From Aciduricibacillus chroicocephali (lineage in GTDB: Bacteria > Bacillota > Bacilli > Bacillales > Amphibacillaceae): DNA of 64,000 nt. A model generated the notes under the pieces. The model was not told the DNA's origin. It made no database searches and was given only the letters and a program-made list of their open reading frames with translations. A program made the translations under genes and the position numbers. Numbering within the stretch: the stretch's first letter is position 1; each line of letters starts with the position of its first letter. Of this stretch, positions 55,695 to 64,000 are shown in pieces. The stretch lies in contig NZ_CP129113.1 of assembly GCF_030762805.1 (NCBI RefSeq), positions 2,666,538 to 2,730,537 of the forward strand, given 5' to 3'.

Positions 55695-56555
55695 TTAGTT
55701 GTTTTTTGGGATCTTTATAGTTATTTGATAGTATTCATCGTGTTCCGACTCATCTGCCTCAACATTTACGCCAGTATTGGACACCATGCTTAATGATTGT
55801 CGGATTGTATTCATAGCAATGCGGATATCTTTGCTAAATCCTTTCAAAAGTGGCCGTCGCTGTTTCTTCTCCTGAGCAGGAGCCTCTAGTTTACTAATCT
55901 GTTCTTCTGTTTGCTTAACATTCAAACCTTGTTCAATAATTCTCTGCAACAGTAGCAACTGTGAAGCTTCATCTTTTACTTTGATTAAAGCACGTGCATG
56001 GCGTTCGGTAATTATTTTGCTCATTAGGGCTTCCTGTACCTCTATCGGCAACTTAAGAAGACGTAATTTATTAGCAATTGTCGACTGACTCTTCCCCAAC
56101 CTCTGGGCAAGAGCCTCCTGAGTGAGTTGCTGAAGTTCCAGCAATTTTTGATAGGCAACAGCCTCTTCTATGACAGTCAGTTCTTCTCGCTGCAAATTCT
56201 CAATTAATGCAACACTTGCCGTTTCATTATCATTCATTTCTCGAATGATTGCCGGGATTGAAACCCACCTCAGCAACTGCACCGCTCTCCAACGTCGTTC
56301 ACCAGCAATTAACTCATAACGTTCCTCAGTCAGTTTGCGTACAACAATTGGTTGAATTATGCCATGTTGTTCAATTGTTTGAGCTAACTCTGCAATCTTC
56401 TCATCATTAAAAATAGATCTTGGCTGATAGCGATTTGGCTCAATTTGAACAATAGGTAATTCAATAACTTCACTATTCAGCAAAACAGCTTCCTCAACAG
56501 TTTCTGGTTCGGTCCGTTCCCCAATTCCAAAAATACGATTAAAAGGCTGCAACAC
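55695..56555 (-). CDS. noc: Nucleoid occlusion protein Noc
   Basis: Noc, 286 residues, is the ParB paralogue that binds NBS sites and tethers DNA to the membrane, blocking FtsZ rings over the nucleoid. The N-terminus [13 protein letters not shown] is the membrane-binding amphipathic helix. [10 protein letters not shown] and [14 protein letters not shown] form the CTP-binding domain and [19 protein letters not shown] the helix-turn-helix. GTG at 56555 follows GAGGTGGT with 7 bases of spacing. It sits between rsmG and parA as in Bacillus. One consensus NBS is visible in the window, at 23165. Confidence 0.95.
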   Translation of the reverse strand: MLQPFNRIFGIGERTEPETVEEAVLLNSEVIELPIVQIEPNRYQPRSIFNDEKIAELAQTIEQHGIIQPIVVRKLTEERYELIAGERRWRAVQLLRWVSIPAIIREMNDNETASVALIENLQREELTVIEEAVAYQKLLELQQLTQEALAQRLGKSQSTIANKLRLLKLPIEVQEALMSKIITERHARALIKVKDEASQLLLLQRIIEQGLNVKQTEEQISKLEAPAQEKKQRRPLLKGFSKDIRIAMNTIRQSLSMVSNTGVNVEADESEHDEYYQITIKIPKNN

Positions 56556-56605
56556 GAACTACACCACCTCTATGAAAAGCATAATGACTTGTCTATTAAA
56601 CAAAA

Positions 56606-56621
56606 TGTTTCACGTGGAACA
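56606..56621. promoter_or_regulatory. parS-like site 3 (one mismatch)
   Basis: TGTTTCACGTGGAACA differs from consensus at one base. It lies in the 283-base gap between noc and rsmG, upstream of noc. Bacillus subtilis also has parS variants with a mismatch at this position. Confidence 0.85.
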
Positions 56622-56775
56622 TTTTCTGTTTATTCACTGAATACACAATAGCTATATTCTATCATATATCCAGCGGTGACAGGCTTTTTCGTCAAACTTC
56701 GATGAACTCTCCTATAAGTTTCAACAAACAAACAGTTTATGATAATTGATTGAATAATATATGTACATAGTATTA

Positions 56776-56810
56776 CAGGAATCGACTGAAAAAAATCCAG
56801 TCGATTCCTG
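56776..56810 (-). terminator. Intrinsic terminator of mnmG-rsmG
   Basis: CAGGAATCGACTG (56776-56788) is perfectly matched by CAGTCGATTCCTG (56798-56810); the minus-strand 3' flank is TAATA, so T-run support is weak despite a strong stem. It begins 2 bases past the rsmG stop. Confidence 0.7.
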
Positions 56811-56812
56811 TT

Positions 56813-57529
56813 CTATAAAGGTTCGCGGTTTGGCACTCCGGCTTTGCGCGGATATTTTTTAGGTGTTTTTCGTCTTTTCTCAATAAAAATCATAGAGCGT
56901 TCACTATCTTCCTCTGGCAATGAGAAGGTCTCTTGCTGCATGACCTCTCCGCCCAGCAATTCAATAGCTGATTGAGCTTCTTCCAGCTCCTCCGTTCCCT
57001 GGGCACCTTTCATAGCGATGAATATGCCGTTTTTCTTGCAAAGGGGCAGGCACAATTCAGAGAGTACAGAAAGTCTAGCAACCGCTCGTGCTGTTACGAG
57101 GTCAAACGTTTCACGGAACTTATCATTTTTCCCAAAGTTCTCTGCCCTGTCATGATAGAAAGCAACCTGCTGCAATCCGAGATTTGCTGCAAGTTCATTT
57201 AAGAATGTGATCCGCTTTTGCAATGAGTCTACAATCGTAACTTGCAAATTCGGGAAGCAGATTTTGAGCGGGATACTAGGAAAACCCGCCCCTGCTCCGA
57301 CATCACAGATTTTTAGTCCTTCTTGTGTGAAATCTGTGAAAAATGCTGCTGAGATTGAATCATAAAAATGTTTTAGGTAGACATCTTTTTCTTCTGTAAG
57401 TGCTGTCAGGTTCATTTTTTCATTCCACTCAACGAGAAGACGGAAATATGTGGCGAACTGTTCCTGCTGTCGCTCGTCCAGTTTAATTCCCTTTTCCTCG
57501 AGTGCTGTGACAAACTGTTCCGGGTTCAT
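56813..57529 (-). CDS. rsmG: 16S rRNA (guanine-527-N7)-methyltransferase RsmG
   Basis: RsmG (GidB), 238 residues, methylates G527 of 16S rRNA, with loss giving low-level streptomycin resistance. ATG at 57529 (N-terminus [19 protein letters not shown]) matches homologue length; a longer frame to 57619 overlaps mnmG needlessly. The AdoMet site is [18 protein letters not shown] and the RNA-binding region is [10 protein letters not shown]. It overlaps the mnmG end by no more than the stop area (mnmG stop at 57546), so the two genes are nearly contiguous. Confidence 0.96.
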   Translation of the reverse strand: MNPEQFVTALEEKGIKLDERQQEQFATYFRLLVEWNEKMNLTALTEEKDVYLKHFYDSISAAFFTDFTQEGLKICDVGAGAGFPSIPLKICFPNLQVTIVDSLQKRITFLNELAANLGLQQVAFYHDRAENFGKNDKFRETFDLVTARAVARLSVLSELCLPLCKKNGIFIAMKGAQGTEELEEAQSAIELLGGEVMQQETFSLPEEDSERSMIFIEKRRKTPKKYPRKAGVPNREPL

Positions 57530-57545
57530 TCGACTCGGCCTCCAA

Positions 57546-59435
57546 TCACTGTGCCACTGTGGCAATTTTTCCTTGCTCAATATAAACGAGTAGAATGGAT
57601 ACATCCGATGGATTAACACCTGATATACGTGAAGCTTGTCCTACAGACAGCGGGCGAATTTTCTTTAGTTTCTCCTTCGCTTCTGTAGCAAGGCCTGTAA
57701 TCGCGTCATAATCGATCGCTTCCGGTATTTTCTTGTCTTCCATTCTCAGCATTCTATCTACTTGTTCTAATGCTTTTTTGATATAACCTTCGTATTTAAT
57801 CTGAATTTCAACTTGTTCTTTCGCTTCCTGAGAAATTGGTGTCTCAGAAGCCGGCATCAGCTTTTCAAGCAATCCGTAGTTCATTTCCGGACGGCGCAGC
57901 AAGTCATAAGCCTTGATTGCCTCTTTTAAAGGCATTACACCCATTTCTGTCATCATACTTTTTACTTCATCTGTCGCTTTTATGATGAGTTTGGAAAGAC
58001 GCTTCTTCTCTGCCTCAACCATTGCTTTCTTCTCGAGGAAACGTTCATAGCGTTCATCCGAAACAATGCCATACTCATGCCCCTTTTCAAGCAAGCGCAT
58101 ATCTGCATTATCATGACGCAGAAGCAGACGGTATTCGGCACGTGAAGTTAGTAGACGGTATGGTTCATTCGTACCTTTTGTAACAAGGTCATCGATCATG
58201 ACACCGATATAACCTTCAGAACGATCAAGAATCAAAGGCTCTTTGCCAAGTACTTTGGCTGCGGCATTGATACCAGCCATGATGCCTTGTCCTGCAGCTT
58301 CCTCATATCCGGATGTGCCATTGATTTGGCCTGCTGTAAACAGCCCTTCGATCTTCTTCGTCTCCAAAGTAGGCCAAAGCTGTGTCGGTACAACAGCATC
58401 GTATTCAATTGCATAGCCCGGACGCATGATTTCTGCGTTTTCCAATCCTTCTACAGAATGAACCATTTCGTATTGGACATCTTCTGGAAGTGATGTGGAA
58501 AGACCCTGTACATATACTTCTTCTGTATGACGTCCCTCAGGTTCGAGGAAAATCTGGTGACGCGGCTTGTCATTGAAGCGAACAATCTTATCCTCGATGG
58601 ACGGGCAATAGCGAGGTCCTGTCCCGCGTTTCATTCCAGAATACATAGCAGATCGCTTCAAATTTTCTTCAATGACATTGTGGGTTCCCGCATTTGTATA
58701 TGTCAGCCAGCAAGGAATCTGATCCTCAATGAACTCCTTCGTCTCATAGGAGAATCCTTGAAGTTTTTCCTCGCCTGGTTGAATTTCCGTTTTGGAATAG
58801 TCAATTGTTCGGCTGTTGACACGCGGTGGCGTACCTGTTTTAAAACGAGTTAATTCAAAGCCGAGCTCTTCAAGATTTTCGGAGAGTTTGACAGAAGCGC
58901 GCTGGTTGTTTGGACCGCTCTCATACTCAATATCACCGAGCAAAACCTTTCCGCGCATAAATGTACCTGTAGTGATGATAACTGTTTTGCCGTAATAGGT
59001 TGCTTTTGTCTCTGTGATGACACCTTTGCAAACACCATCTTCCACAATCAGTTCATCAACCATCCCTTGTCGGATGAACAGGTTGTCCTGACTTTCCAGG
59101 ATTTGTTTCATTTCCTGAATGTAAAGCGGCTTGTCTGCCTGTGCTCGTAACGCTTGGACAGCTGGGCCTTTGCGCGTATTTAGCATACGCATCTGGATAT
59201 ACGTTTTATCAATAACTTGTGCCATGGCACCACCGAGCGCATCAATTTCACGCACGACAATTCCTTTAGCCGGCCCGCCAATGGACGGGTTGCACGGCAT
59301 GAAGGCAACATTGTCGATATTCAGTGTCAACATCAGTGTCTTTGCACCCATTCTCGCTGCAGCAAGACCTGCCTCTACGCCCGCATGGCCTGCACCAATG
59401 ACGATTACATCATATTCGCCTGCATTGTAGCTCAT
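57546..59435 (-). CDS. mnmG: tRNA uridine-5-carboxymethylaminomethyl modification enzyme MnmG
   Basis: MnmG (GidA), 629 residues, is the FAD-dependent partner of MnmE in making the cmnm5U34 wobble modification. The N-terminal Rossmann motif is [19 protein letters not shown], followed by [14 protein letters not shown] (flavin and catalytic Cys region) and the C-terminal MnmE-binding domain. ATG at 59435 was chosen because AAAGG is 9 bases ahead; an ATG at 59444 lies on top of that site. It is transcribed as mnmE-mnmG-rsmG. Confidence 0.97.
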   Translation of the reverse strand: MSYNAGEYDVIVIGAGHAGVEAGLAAARMGAKTLMLTLNIDNVAFMPCNPSIGGPAKGIVVREIDALGGAMAQVIDKTYIQMRMLNTRKGPAVQALRAQADKPLYIQEMKQILESQDNLFIRQGMVDELIVEDGVCKGVITETKATYYGKTVIITTGTFMRGKVLLGDIEYESGPNNQRASVKLSENLEELGFELTRFKTGTPPRVNSRTIDYSKTEIQPGEEKLQGFSYETKEFIEDQIPCWLTYTNAGTHNVIEENLKRSAMYSGMKRGTGPRYCPSIEDKIVRFNDKPRHQIFLEPEGRHTEEVYVQGLSTSLPEDVQYEMVHSVEGLENAEIMRPGYAIEYDAVVPTQLWPTLETKKIEGLFTAGQINGTSGYEEAAGQGIMAGINAAAKVLGKEPLILDRSEGYIGVMIDDLVTKGTNEPYRLLTSRAEYRLLLRHDNADMRLLEKGHEYGIVSDERYERFLEKKAMVEAEKKRLSKLIIKATDEVKSMMTEMGVMPLKEAIKAYDLLRRPEMNYGLLEKLMPASETPISQEAKEQVEIQIKYEGYIKKALEQVDRMLRMEDKKIPEAIDYDAITGLATEAKEKLKKIRPLSVGQASRISGVNPSDVSILLVYIEQGKIATVAQ

Positions 59436-59468
59436 TGTTTTCATCCTTTCTGTATAAGCATCTGTTGT

Positions 59469-60845
59469 CTATTTTCCGAGGCAGAACTGCGAGAAAAGCT
59501 GATCAATCAGACTATCGCTCGCAGTATCGCCAATAATTTCACCAAGTAGTGACCACGTTCGTGTCACATCAATTTGGACAATATCAAGCGGCATTCCCAT
59601 TTCTATGCCGTTCATCGCTTCTTCAAGCGCCTCTTTTGATTGTTTAAGAAGCTGGATATGACGGACATTTGAGACATATGTCAAATCACCGGTTTCAATT
59701 TCTCCTGAGAAGAAAGTTTGTGCGATCGCCTTTTCAAGCTCGTCCACTCCCTTTTCCTCAAGCAACGAAGTCTCAATGACAGCCTGGTCGCCTGCAAGCT
59801 CCCTAACCCTATCCAAATTCAGATTCCGTTTCAAGTCGGTTTTATTGATGACAACAATATATTCAAAATCGCGCACTGCTTCAAAAAGGAGCAAATCCTC
59901 TTCAGTAAGCTCTTCATTGTTGTTCAGCACGAAAAGAATAAGATCTGCCTCTTTCAAAGCTTGGCGTGACTTTTCCACACCCATTCTTTCAACAATATCC
60001 TCTGTCTCACGAATACCTGCCGTGTCAATCAGTCGGAGCGGAACACCACGCACATTGACATACTCCTCAATAATGTCACGTGTAGTTCCGGGAATATCAG
60101 TTACGATCGCCTTATTCTCCTGCACAAGTGTGTTCATGAGAGATGATTTTCCGACATTTGGTCTGCCAATAATCGCTGTCGCCAACCCTTCGCGAAGGAT
60201 TTTACCCTGTTTCGCTACTTCAAGAAGTGATTCAATTTCATCATGCACTTCTCTAGTCTTTTGACGCATCACTTCGTGCGACATTTCTTCAACATCATCG
60301 TACTCTGGATAATCGATATTCACTTCCACATGCGCAACGGTCTCAATCAAATCTTGGCGAAGCTTGCGAATAAGTGAAGAAAGTCGTCCGTCTAACTGTT
60401 TCAGTGCTACATTCATCGCCTTGTCCGTTTTTGCGCGAATCAAGTCCATAACTCCCTCTGCCTGAGAGAGATCAATCCGGCCATTCAGAAAAGCGCGTTT
60501 CGTGAATTCACCCGGTTCGGCAAGACGAGCCCCCTCAGCAAGCACGAGTTCAAGCGTCCGGTTCGCTGCCACAAGACCGCCATGACAGTTAATTTCAATA
60601 ATGTCTTCTCTCGTAAATGTCTTAGGTGTTCGTAAAACAGAGACCATCACCTCTTCGGCAACCTCTCCTGAATGCGGGTCAACCAGTTTGCCGTAGTGAA
60701 TCGTATGAGACGGTACCTCAGTCAAATCCTTACTTGTAAAAATCCGATTTGCCATCGTGACCGCATCTGGCCCGCTCAGTCTGACAATAGCAATAGCACC
60801 CTCACCAATCGGCGTTGAAATTGCTGCAATCGTATCGAAATCCAT
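59469..60845 (-). CDS. mnmE: tRNA modification GTPase MnmE
   Basis: MnmE (TrmE), 458 residues. The ATG at 60845 has AAGGAGG ten bases upstream and gives [17 protein letters not shown]; the upstream frame to 60914 is not needed. The N-terminal folate-binding domain is about 1-120, a helical domain follows, and an inserted G domain (about 215-375) has [16 protein letters not shown] in [10 protein letters not shown], and NKTD. The C-terminus ends CLGK, the conserved cysteine tail of the family. It works with MnmG downstream. Confidence 0.97.
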   Translation of the reverse strand: MDFDTIAAISTPIGEGAIAIVRLSGPDAVTMANRIFTSKDLTEVPSHTIHYGKLVDPHSGEVAEEVMVSVLRTPKTFTREDIIEINCHGGLVAANRTLELVLAEGARLAEPGEFTKRAFLNGRIDLSQAEGVMDLIRAKTDKAMNVALKQLDGRLSSLIRKLRQDLIETVAHVEVNIDYPEYDDVEEMSHEVMRQKTREVHDEIESLLEVAKQGKILREGLATAIIGRPNVGKSSLMNTLVQENKAIVTDIPGTTRDIIEEYVNVRGVPLRLIDTAGIRETEDIVERMGVEKSRQALKEADLILFVLNNNEELTEEDLLLFEAVRDFEYIVVINKTDLKRNLNLDRVRELAGDQAVIETSLLEEKGVDELEKAIAQTFFSGEIETGDLTYVSNVRHIQLLKQSKEALEEAMNGIEMGMPLDIVQIDVTRTWSLLGEIIGDTASDSLIDQLFSQFCLGK

Positions 60846-61013
60846 ACAGATGCGGCCTCCTTCATTAAGCAATATATATTTATACTCTTGTGAGTAACTT
60901 GTCTTCTGTTCCAAAGTTACATTATAGCAAATTTACGCCCCTTTGTGCGATTTATCAACATGTGGACAATTGGGTTTTTTCTATTCCCCCCCCAGCCTGC
61001 TATGTAAATAAAA

Positions 61014-61043
61014 AAAGAACTCTCGTTTTTACGAGAGTTCTTT
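61014..61043 (-). terminator. Intrinsic terminator overlapping the jag stop codon
   Basis: AAAGAACTCTCGT (61014-61026) pairs perfectly with ACGAGAGTTCTTT (61031-61043); the four-base loop region contains part of the jag stop. On the minus strand TTTTTTT follows. It ends rpmH-rnpA-yidC-jag. Confidence 0.9.
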
Positions 61044-61658
61044 GACTGGTTCTATAATGATATGTCTGTATGGCTCACTGCCTATAGATTTAGTAGCAAC
61101 ATCGCTGCGTCTCTGGAGGCAGGAATGAACCCATTTCCGTTCAAAAGCAGGCATCGGATCAAATGCTGTCTTACTTCCAGTCCGAATTGCACGCTCTGCC
61201 AATTCAGCTGCAATTTTCTCCAATTCAGCACGCCTTCTTGCCCGGAAACCATCAGTATCAATAATCACCTGCGTAAACTTGCTGCCGATATCTCGGATAT
61301 AAAGCTCAACAATCTCTTGCAGTGCATTCAAGGCCTGGCCATTGTTTGCAGTTAGCATAGACGTATCTAATGCTTCCAGCACATAAAGAACTTTTTTACC
61401 CTTCTTTTGCAAGGAAACACGTGGATGTTTCAAAAAGTTACTTACAATTCCTAACAAGTACTCTTCAGCAATCTGGCCTGGCGTTTTTCGAAGTGTGACT
61501 TGGACAATCGCACGTTTGGAACCAAAAATTCCAAAGATGCCTTTCTTGCCTTCTTCGATGATATGAACATCAACTTTGTCTTTCGTCGTTTGCAGCTGCT
61601 GAACTGCAGATTCAATTGCTTCTTCTACAGTTTTGCCGCTAGCGGTCACTTGTTTCAC
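61029..61658 (-). CDS. jag: RNA-binding protein Jag (KhpB/SpoIIIJ-associated)
   Basis: Jag, 209 residues, has an N-terminal Jag domain (MKQVTASGKTVEEAIESAV through EEGKKGIFGIFGSK), a KH domain (about 80-140, VLEALDTSMLTANNGQALNALQ here shortened) and an R3H domain at the C-terminus with R-to-H spacing in MPAFERKWVH. It binds RNA and controls elongation and division in Firmicutes. ATG overlaps the yidC stop by 4 bases. The start and end of the protein are intact, and its last codons form the terminator. Confidence 0.94.
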   Translation of the reverse strand: MKQVTASGKTVEEAIESAVQQLQTTKDKVDVHIIEEGKKGIFGIFGSKRAIVQVTLRKTPGQIAEEYLLGIVSNFLKHPRVSLQKKGKKVLYVLEALDTSMLTANNGQALNALQEIVELYIRDIGSKFTQVIIDTDGFRARRRAELEKIAAELAERAIRTGSKTAFDPMPAFERKWVHSCLQRRSDVATKSIGSEPYRHIIIEPVKELS

Positions 61659-62428
61659 GATTTCTTGCCCCTGCCAGCTGAAGCAGCTTCTGTTTTCTTA
61701 AATGGATTGTTAATCAGCAATGTCTGGGCGACCATGAAGATGTTCCCTACTACCCAGTAAAGCGCCAGCGCTGAGGGGAAGAAAAATGCCATGACTGTAA
61801 TCATGACTGGCATGACATACAGCATTACCTGCATTTGCGGATTGGATCCCGCTTCGCTTCCTGCCATCATCAGCTTTTGCTGAAGGAATGTTGCCGCACC
61901 AGCGATTACAGGAAGAACATAGTCCGGACTACCTAATTGGAACCAAAGGAAGTCATGCTTCTTTATTTCTGCTGTACGCATAATTGCCTGGTAGATCGCA
62001 AACAGTATTGGCATCTGTACGACAATTGGCAAACAGCCTGCAAGCGGATTGACCCCATTCTCTTGGAATAACTTCATCGTTTCTTGCTGCAGCTTTTGCT
62101 GAGTGTTTGCATCCTTAGAACTGTATTTCGCCTGAACTTCTTTCAGCTTCGGCTGGATTTCCTGCATTGCGCGGGAGCTCTTCAGTTGCTTTACGTTCAG
62201 CGGCAGAAGAACAAGACGGATGATAACGGTTACAACGACTATGGACAGTCCATAGTTGGAGTGGAACAACTGTGCAAAGTATGTAATGACACGTGACATC
62301 TGGTAGACGAAGTACTTGTCCCACCAACCTGAGCTTTGAGCTGTGACCGGCTCTTGAACATTGCCACAGCCGGACAGAACAAGAACAAGCCCGACGAGAG
62401 CCAATGTAATTAATAGCTTCTTGCGCAA
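61655..62428 (-). CDS. yidC: Membrane protein insertase YidC (SpoIIIJ/OxaA1)
   Basis: This 257-residue insertase has a lipoprotein signal (LALVGLVLVLSGCGN, lipobox cysteine about residue 21) and five membrane segments. The cytoplasmic hydrophilic groove is marked by VIIRLVLLPLNVKQLKS with the functional Arg. Membrane helices PIVVQMPILFAIYQAI and LALYWVVGNIFMVAQTLL are typical. In Bacillus, SpoIIIJ inserts proteins and is needed for sporulation stage III. It follows rnpA by 50 bases and couples to jag. Confidence 0.96.
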   Translation of the reverse strand: MRKKLLITLALVGLVLVLSGCGNVQEPVTAQSSGWWDKYFVYQMSRVITYFAQLFHSNYGLSIVVVTVIIRLVLLPLNVKQLKSSRAMQEIQPKLKEVQAKYSSKDANTQQKLQQETMKLFQENGVNPLAGCLPIVVQMPILFAIYQAIMRTAEIKKHDFLWFQLGSPDYVLPVIAGAATFLQQKLMMAGSEAGSNPQMQVMLYVMPVMITVMAFFFPSALALYWVVGNIFMVAQTLLINNPFKKTEAASAGRGKKS

Positions 62429-62478
62429 AAAAACTCCTCCTCATTCAAGTTCTACAAAGTGAATGTGATTTACTGCCT

Positions 62479-62823
62479 CTATTTATAATTCAGAAGCCGT
62501 TCCTTTTTTAGTAGATGAATCAGACTTTTTCTAATCATCTCATACTCAAGGTCTTTCACCGGCTGTCTGGCTATAACAATAATATCGCAGTCAGGCGCGA
62601 TGTATGCATCGAGTTCTTGAAAGGCCTGGCGCAAATAGCGCTTTACTCGATTCCTCGTGACAGCATTACCGATTTTCTTCCCGACGGACAGCCCGACACG
62701 ATAATGAGTCTGATCTGGTTTCTTCACATGGTAAATCACAAGCTGTCTGTTCGCGAATGATTTTCCTTTCTGAAACGCATGCTGGAATTCCTTATTCTTT
62801 TTGACTCGATATTCCTTTTTCAT
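62479..62823 (-). CDS. rnpA: Ribonuclease P protein component
   Basis: RnpA, 114 residues, is the protein subunit of RNase P, needed for 5' maturation of tRNA. MKKEYRVKKNKEFQHAFQKG begins the basic N-terminal region and RNRVKRYLRQAFQEL (about 58-72) is the family signature RNR motif. It lies between rpmH and yidC. A terminator separates it from rpmH, so read-through or its own promoter sets its level. Confidence 0.97.
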   Translation of the reverse strand: MKKEYRVKKNKEFQHAFQKGKSFANRQLVIYHVKKPDQTHYRVGLSVGKKIGNAVTRNRVKRYLRQAFQELDAYIAPDCDIIVIARQPVKDLEYEMIRKSLIHLLKKERLLNYK

Positions 62824-62946
62824 ATAAAAATCACCTTCGCCACAGCTTAAGCAAGTTTAGATTGCCAGCCAATGTACAGAGCAGACCATCAGATCTGAAT
62901 CGACGATTGGAAATCGACTGAAAAAGCTGTTTGAATTGAAAAAAAA

Positions 62947-62970
62947 GGACCACTGAGCATGTCAGTGGCC
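62947..62970 (-). terminator. Terminator between rpmH and rnpA
   Basis: GGACCACTGA (62947-62956) pairs with TCAGTGGCC (62962-62970); on the minus strand eight T residues follow. It directly follows the rpmH stop and probably lets only part of transcription through to rnpA. Confidence 0.85.
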
Positions 62971-63105
62971 TTATGCTGATAGTACTTTTCTTCCTTTTAG
63001 ACGACGGCGAGCCAAAACTTTGCGGCCATTCTTCGTGCTCATGCGTGCGCGAAAACCGTGTACTTTTTTACGCTTGCGGTTATTTGGTTGGAATGTTCTT
63101 TTCAT
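62971..63105 (-). CDS. rpmH: 50S ribosomal protein L34
   Basis: L34, 44 residues, starts [18 protein letters not shown] and ends [12 protein letters not shown], fully canonical. ATG at 63105 has GGGAGGTGCAG about 8 bases ahead. It is the first gene of the leftward unit from oriC and has a strong promoter 70 bases upstream. Confidence 0.98.
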   Translation of the reverse strand: MKRTFQPNNRKRKKVHGFRARMSTKNGRKVLARRRLKGRKVLSA

Positions 63106-63171
63106 GTATCTGCACCTCCCTGAGGAATTAAAATCAACGTATCGTTTAAAAACCAATTGACAGTCCAGCTA

Positions 63172-63201
63172 ATTATACGAGAACAAACTGCCATCTGTCA
63201 A
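63172..63201 (-). promoter_or_regulatory. Sigma-A promoter of rpmH
   Basis: On the minus strand TTGACA (63201-63196), an 18-base spacer and TATAAT (63177-63172) are both perfect consensus boxes, giving a start near 63165. Confidence 0.9.
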
Positions 63202-63409
63202 CTTGCTTTTCAAGAAAAATCAGTCCATCCAACAATCTGTTCTTTCAACAACTTTATCTCCACTTTATTGAGAGAGGACAATTATATTAGTGATTAAGCG
63301 CAAATAATATACCCCCCTACAGCATAAAGGATACCCCCTGCATAACTCGCCATTCTTTCCACATTCCCTTAACATAAGGCTTCATGGAGGTTACCGAAAT
63401 TCACAGCAG

Positions 63410-63631
63410 TTATCGACAATTTAACCACAAATTCAGCCCATGTGGATAATAATTGTCTACACGTCGCTAATTTTGTGGACAGCTGTCGAAAGTCATTGCA
63501 AGTTTCAATTTTGTTTGGTAATATGATTAATGCTTTTAACTGTGTAAAACTTTATCAACAGGTTCTGTTATCCACACATTGTGAATAATTTGTGGATAAC
63601 AATTCACAACTTGTTTATTTATTTATCAACA
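63410..63631. other. oriC-associated DnaA-box cluster upstream of dnaA
   Basis: The 778-base gap between rpmH and dnaA contains many DnaA boxes: TTATCGACA (63410), TTAACCACA (63421), TGTGGATAA (63441), TTATCAACA (63552), perfect TTATCCACA (63568), TGTGAATAA (63580), TGTGGATAA (63591) and TTATCAACA (63623). This is the incA/B-type box region of a bipartite Bacillus origin. The second part with the unwinding element would lie after dnaA, outside the window. Confidence 0.9.
63496..63524 (+). promoter_or_regulatory. Sigma-A promoter of dnaA
   Basis: TTGCAA (63496-63501), 17-base spacer, TAATAT (63519-63524). Four or more DnaA boxes start 28 bases downstream, which fits autorepression by DnaA. 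Leader to the ATG is about 350 bases. Confidence 0.65.
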
Positions 63632-63883
63632 GGCTTCATTTCATGTAGATAACCATAAAAATTTTTTCTTTAAACTGCTGAGAATCGCAAAGGTTTACGC
63701 AGTAATTCTTGCGTTAATACAAAATAGTTCCCTAGGGCAACAAGCCCTGACAACACGATAATTTTGCCTTTCCATCCGATATTTATTTGAATTTCCGGAT
63801 GATGAGAGGCTTTTTTTAACTTTACTACTATGTACTCACTGTCATCATAAATGTTTAAACAGGAAAGGGAGAGGTGTGCCTGC

Positions 63884-64000
63884 ATGGAGAATATTGAGGA
63901 AATATGGGCGGCAACTCTGTCGAAAATGGAGTCTAAGGTCTCTAAGCCGAGTTTCGATACTTGGCTTAGACATACAAGGGCCTTGAGCCTTGAGGGCAAT
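63884..64000 (+). CDS. dnaA: Replication initiator DnaA (partial, first 39 codons)
   Basis: Only domain I begins: MENIEEIWAATLSKMESKVS then KPSFDTWL, with the W-x-L region typical of the N-terminal self-assembly domain. ATG at 63884 has GGGAGAGGTG about 6 bases upstream. The rest, including the AAA+ and DNA-binding domains, is beyond the window. Position after rpmH in divergent orientation and DnaA boxes upstream confirm the identity. An opposite-strand frame (63670-63999) is a shadow. Confidence 0.95.
   Translation, partial: MENIEEIWAATLSKMESKVSKPSFDTWLRHTRALSLEGN

Noticed and set aside
63670..63999. Minus-strand 109-codon frame overlapping dnaA
   Set aside because: It is antisense to dnaA and its leader, with no homology pattern or ribosome site.
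1..64000. CRISPR arrays, tRNA and rRNA genes, transposase genes
   Set aside because: No regularly spaced direct repeats, no tRNA cloverleaf or rRNA sequence and no transposase-like protein was recognised in either strand.

Overview
The window is a stretch of Bacillaceae-type (Gram-positive, endospore-forming) chromosome just left of the replication origin. Its right end is the classical oriC neighbourhood: dnaA (only its first 39 codons) with a DnaA-box cluster, then on the minus strand rpmH, rnpA, yidC/spoIIIJ, jag, mnmE, mnmG, rsmG, noc, parA/soj and parB/spo0J, with three parS-like palindromes and one Noc-binding palindrome. The sporulation protease-like gene yyaC, the walRKHIJ regulon operon with htrC, gdpP, rplI and the low-GC gene organisation all point to a relative of Bacillus. 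Species cannot be fixed from the sequence alone.

Layout. 1-9932 is an accessory region: a type I restriction-modification operon (hsdM-hsdS-hsdR, hsdR cut by the window edge), a plus-strand cassette of three unrecognised or weakly recognised genes followed by a RadC-family gene, and a single-chain DUF262/HNH (GmrSD-like) protein. This region stops 21 bases or less from the 3' end of rlmH, the site where SCC-type elements integrate in staphylococci. 9933-26904 separates rlmH from htrC, its neighbour in Bacillus subtilis. It holds a YfcC-type transporter with an M20 amidohydrolase, DUF2157/GDYXXLXY membrane proteins, a long non-coding repeat, FetAB, a three-gene phosphorelay/c-di-GMP operon, a pterin dehydratase and an ABC exporter.

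25657-37799 is core: htrC, walJ, walI, walH, walK, walR, dnaB helicase, rplI, gdpP, yybS, all minus. 37971-41152 has a small membrane protein, a GtrII-like glycosyltransferase and a KdpD-type Usp protein. 41358-47124 is a complete mrpABCDEFG Na+/H+ antiporter operon. 47292-53655 has rpsR-ssb-rpsF, ychF, a DUF951 gene, an MscS channel, a YkvI-like permease, yyaC and a DUF554 protein. 53765-64000 is the origin-proximal segregation, tRNA-modification and membrane-insertion block.

How the parts work together: ParA/ParB/parS and Noc/NBS organise and segregate the origin region; WalRK with its WalH/WalI regulators controls wall metabolism; MnmE and MnmG jointly modify tRNA wobble uridines; RpmH/RnpA/YidC/Jag form the usual ribosome/RNase P/insertase block; the Mrp proteins form one hetero-oligomeric antiporter. 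No rRNA, tRNA or CRISPR array was seen. The most novel-looking material is the island at 1-9932, especially the 5263-7600 cassette with its two terminator-ended leaders.
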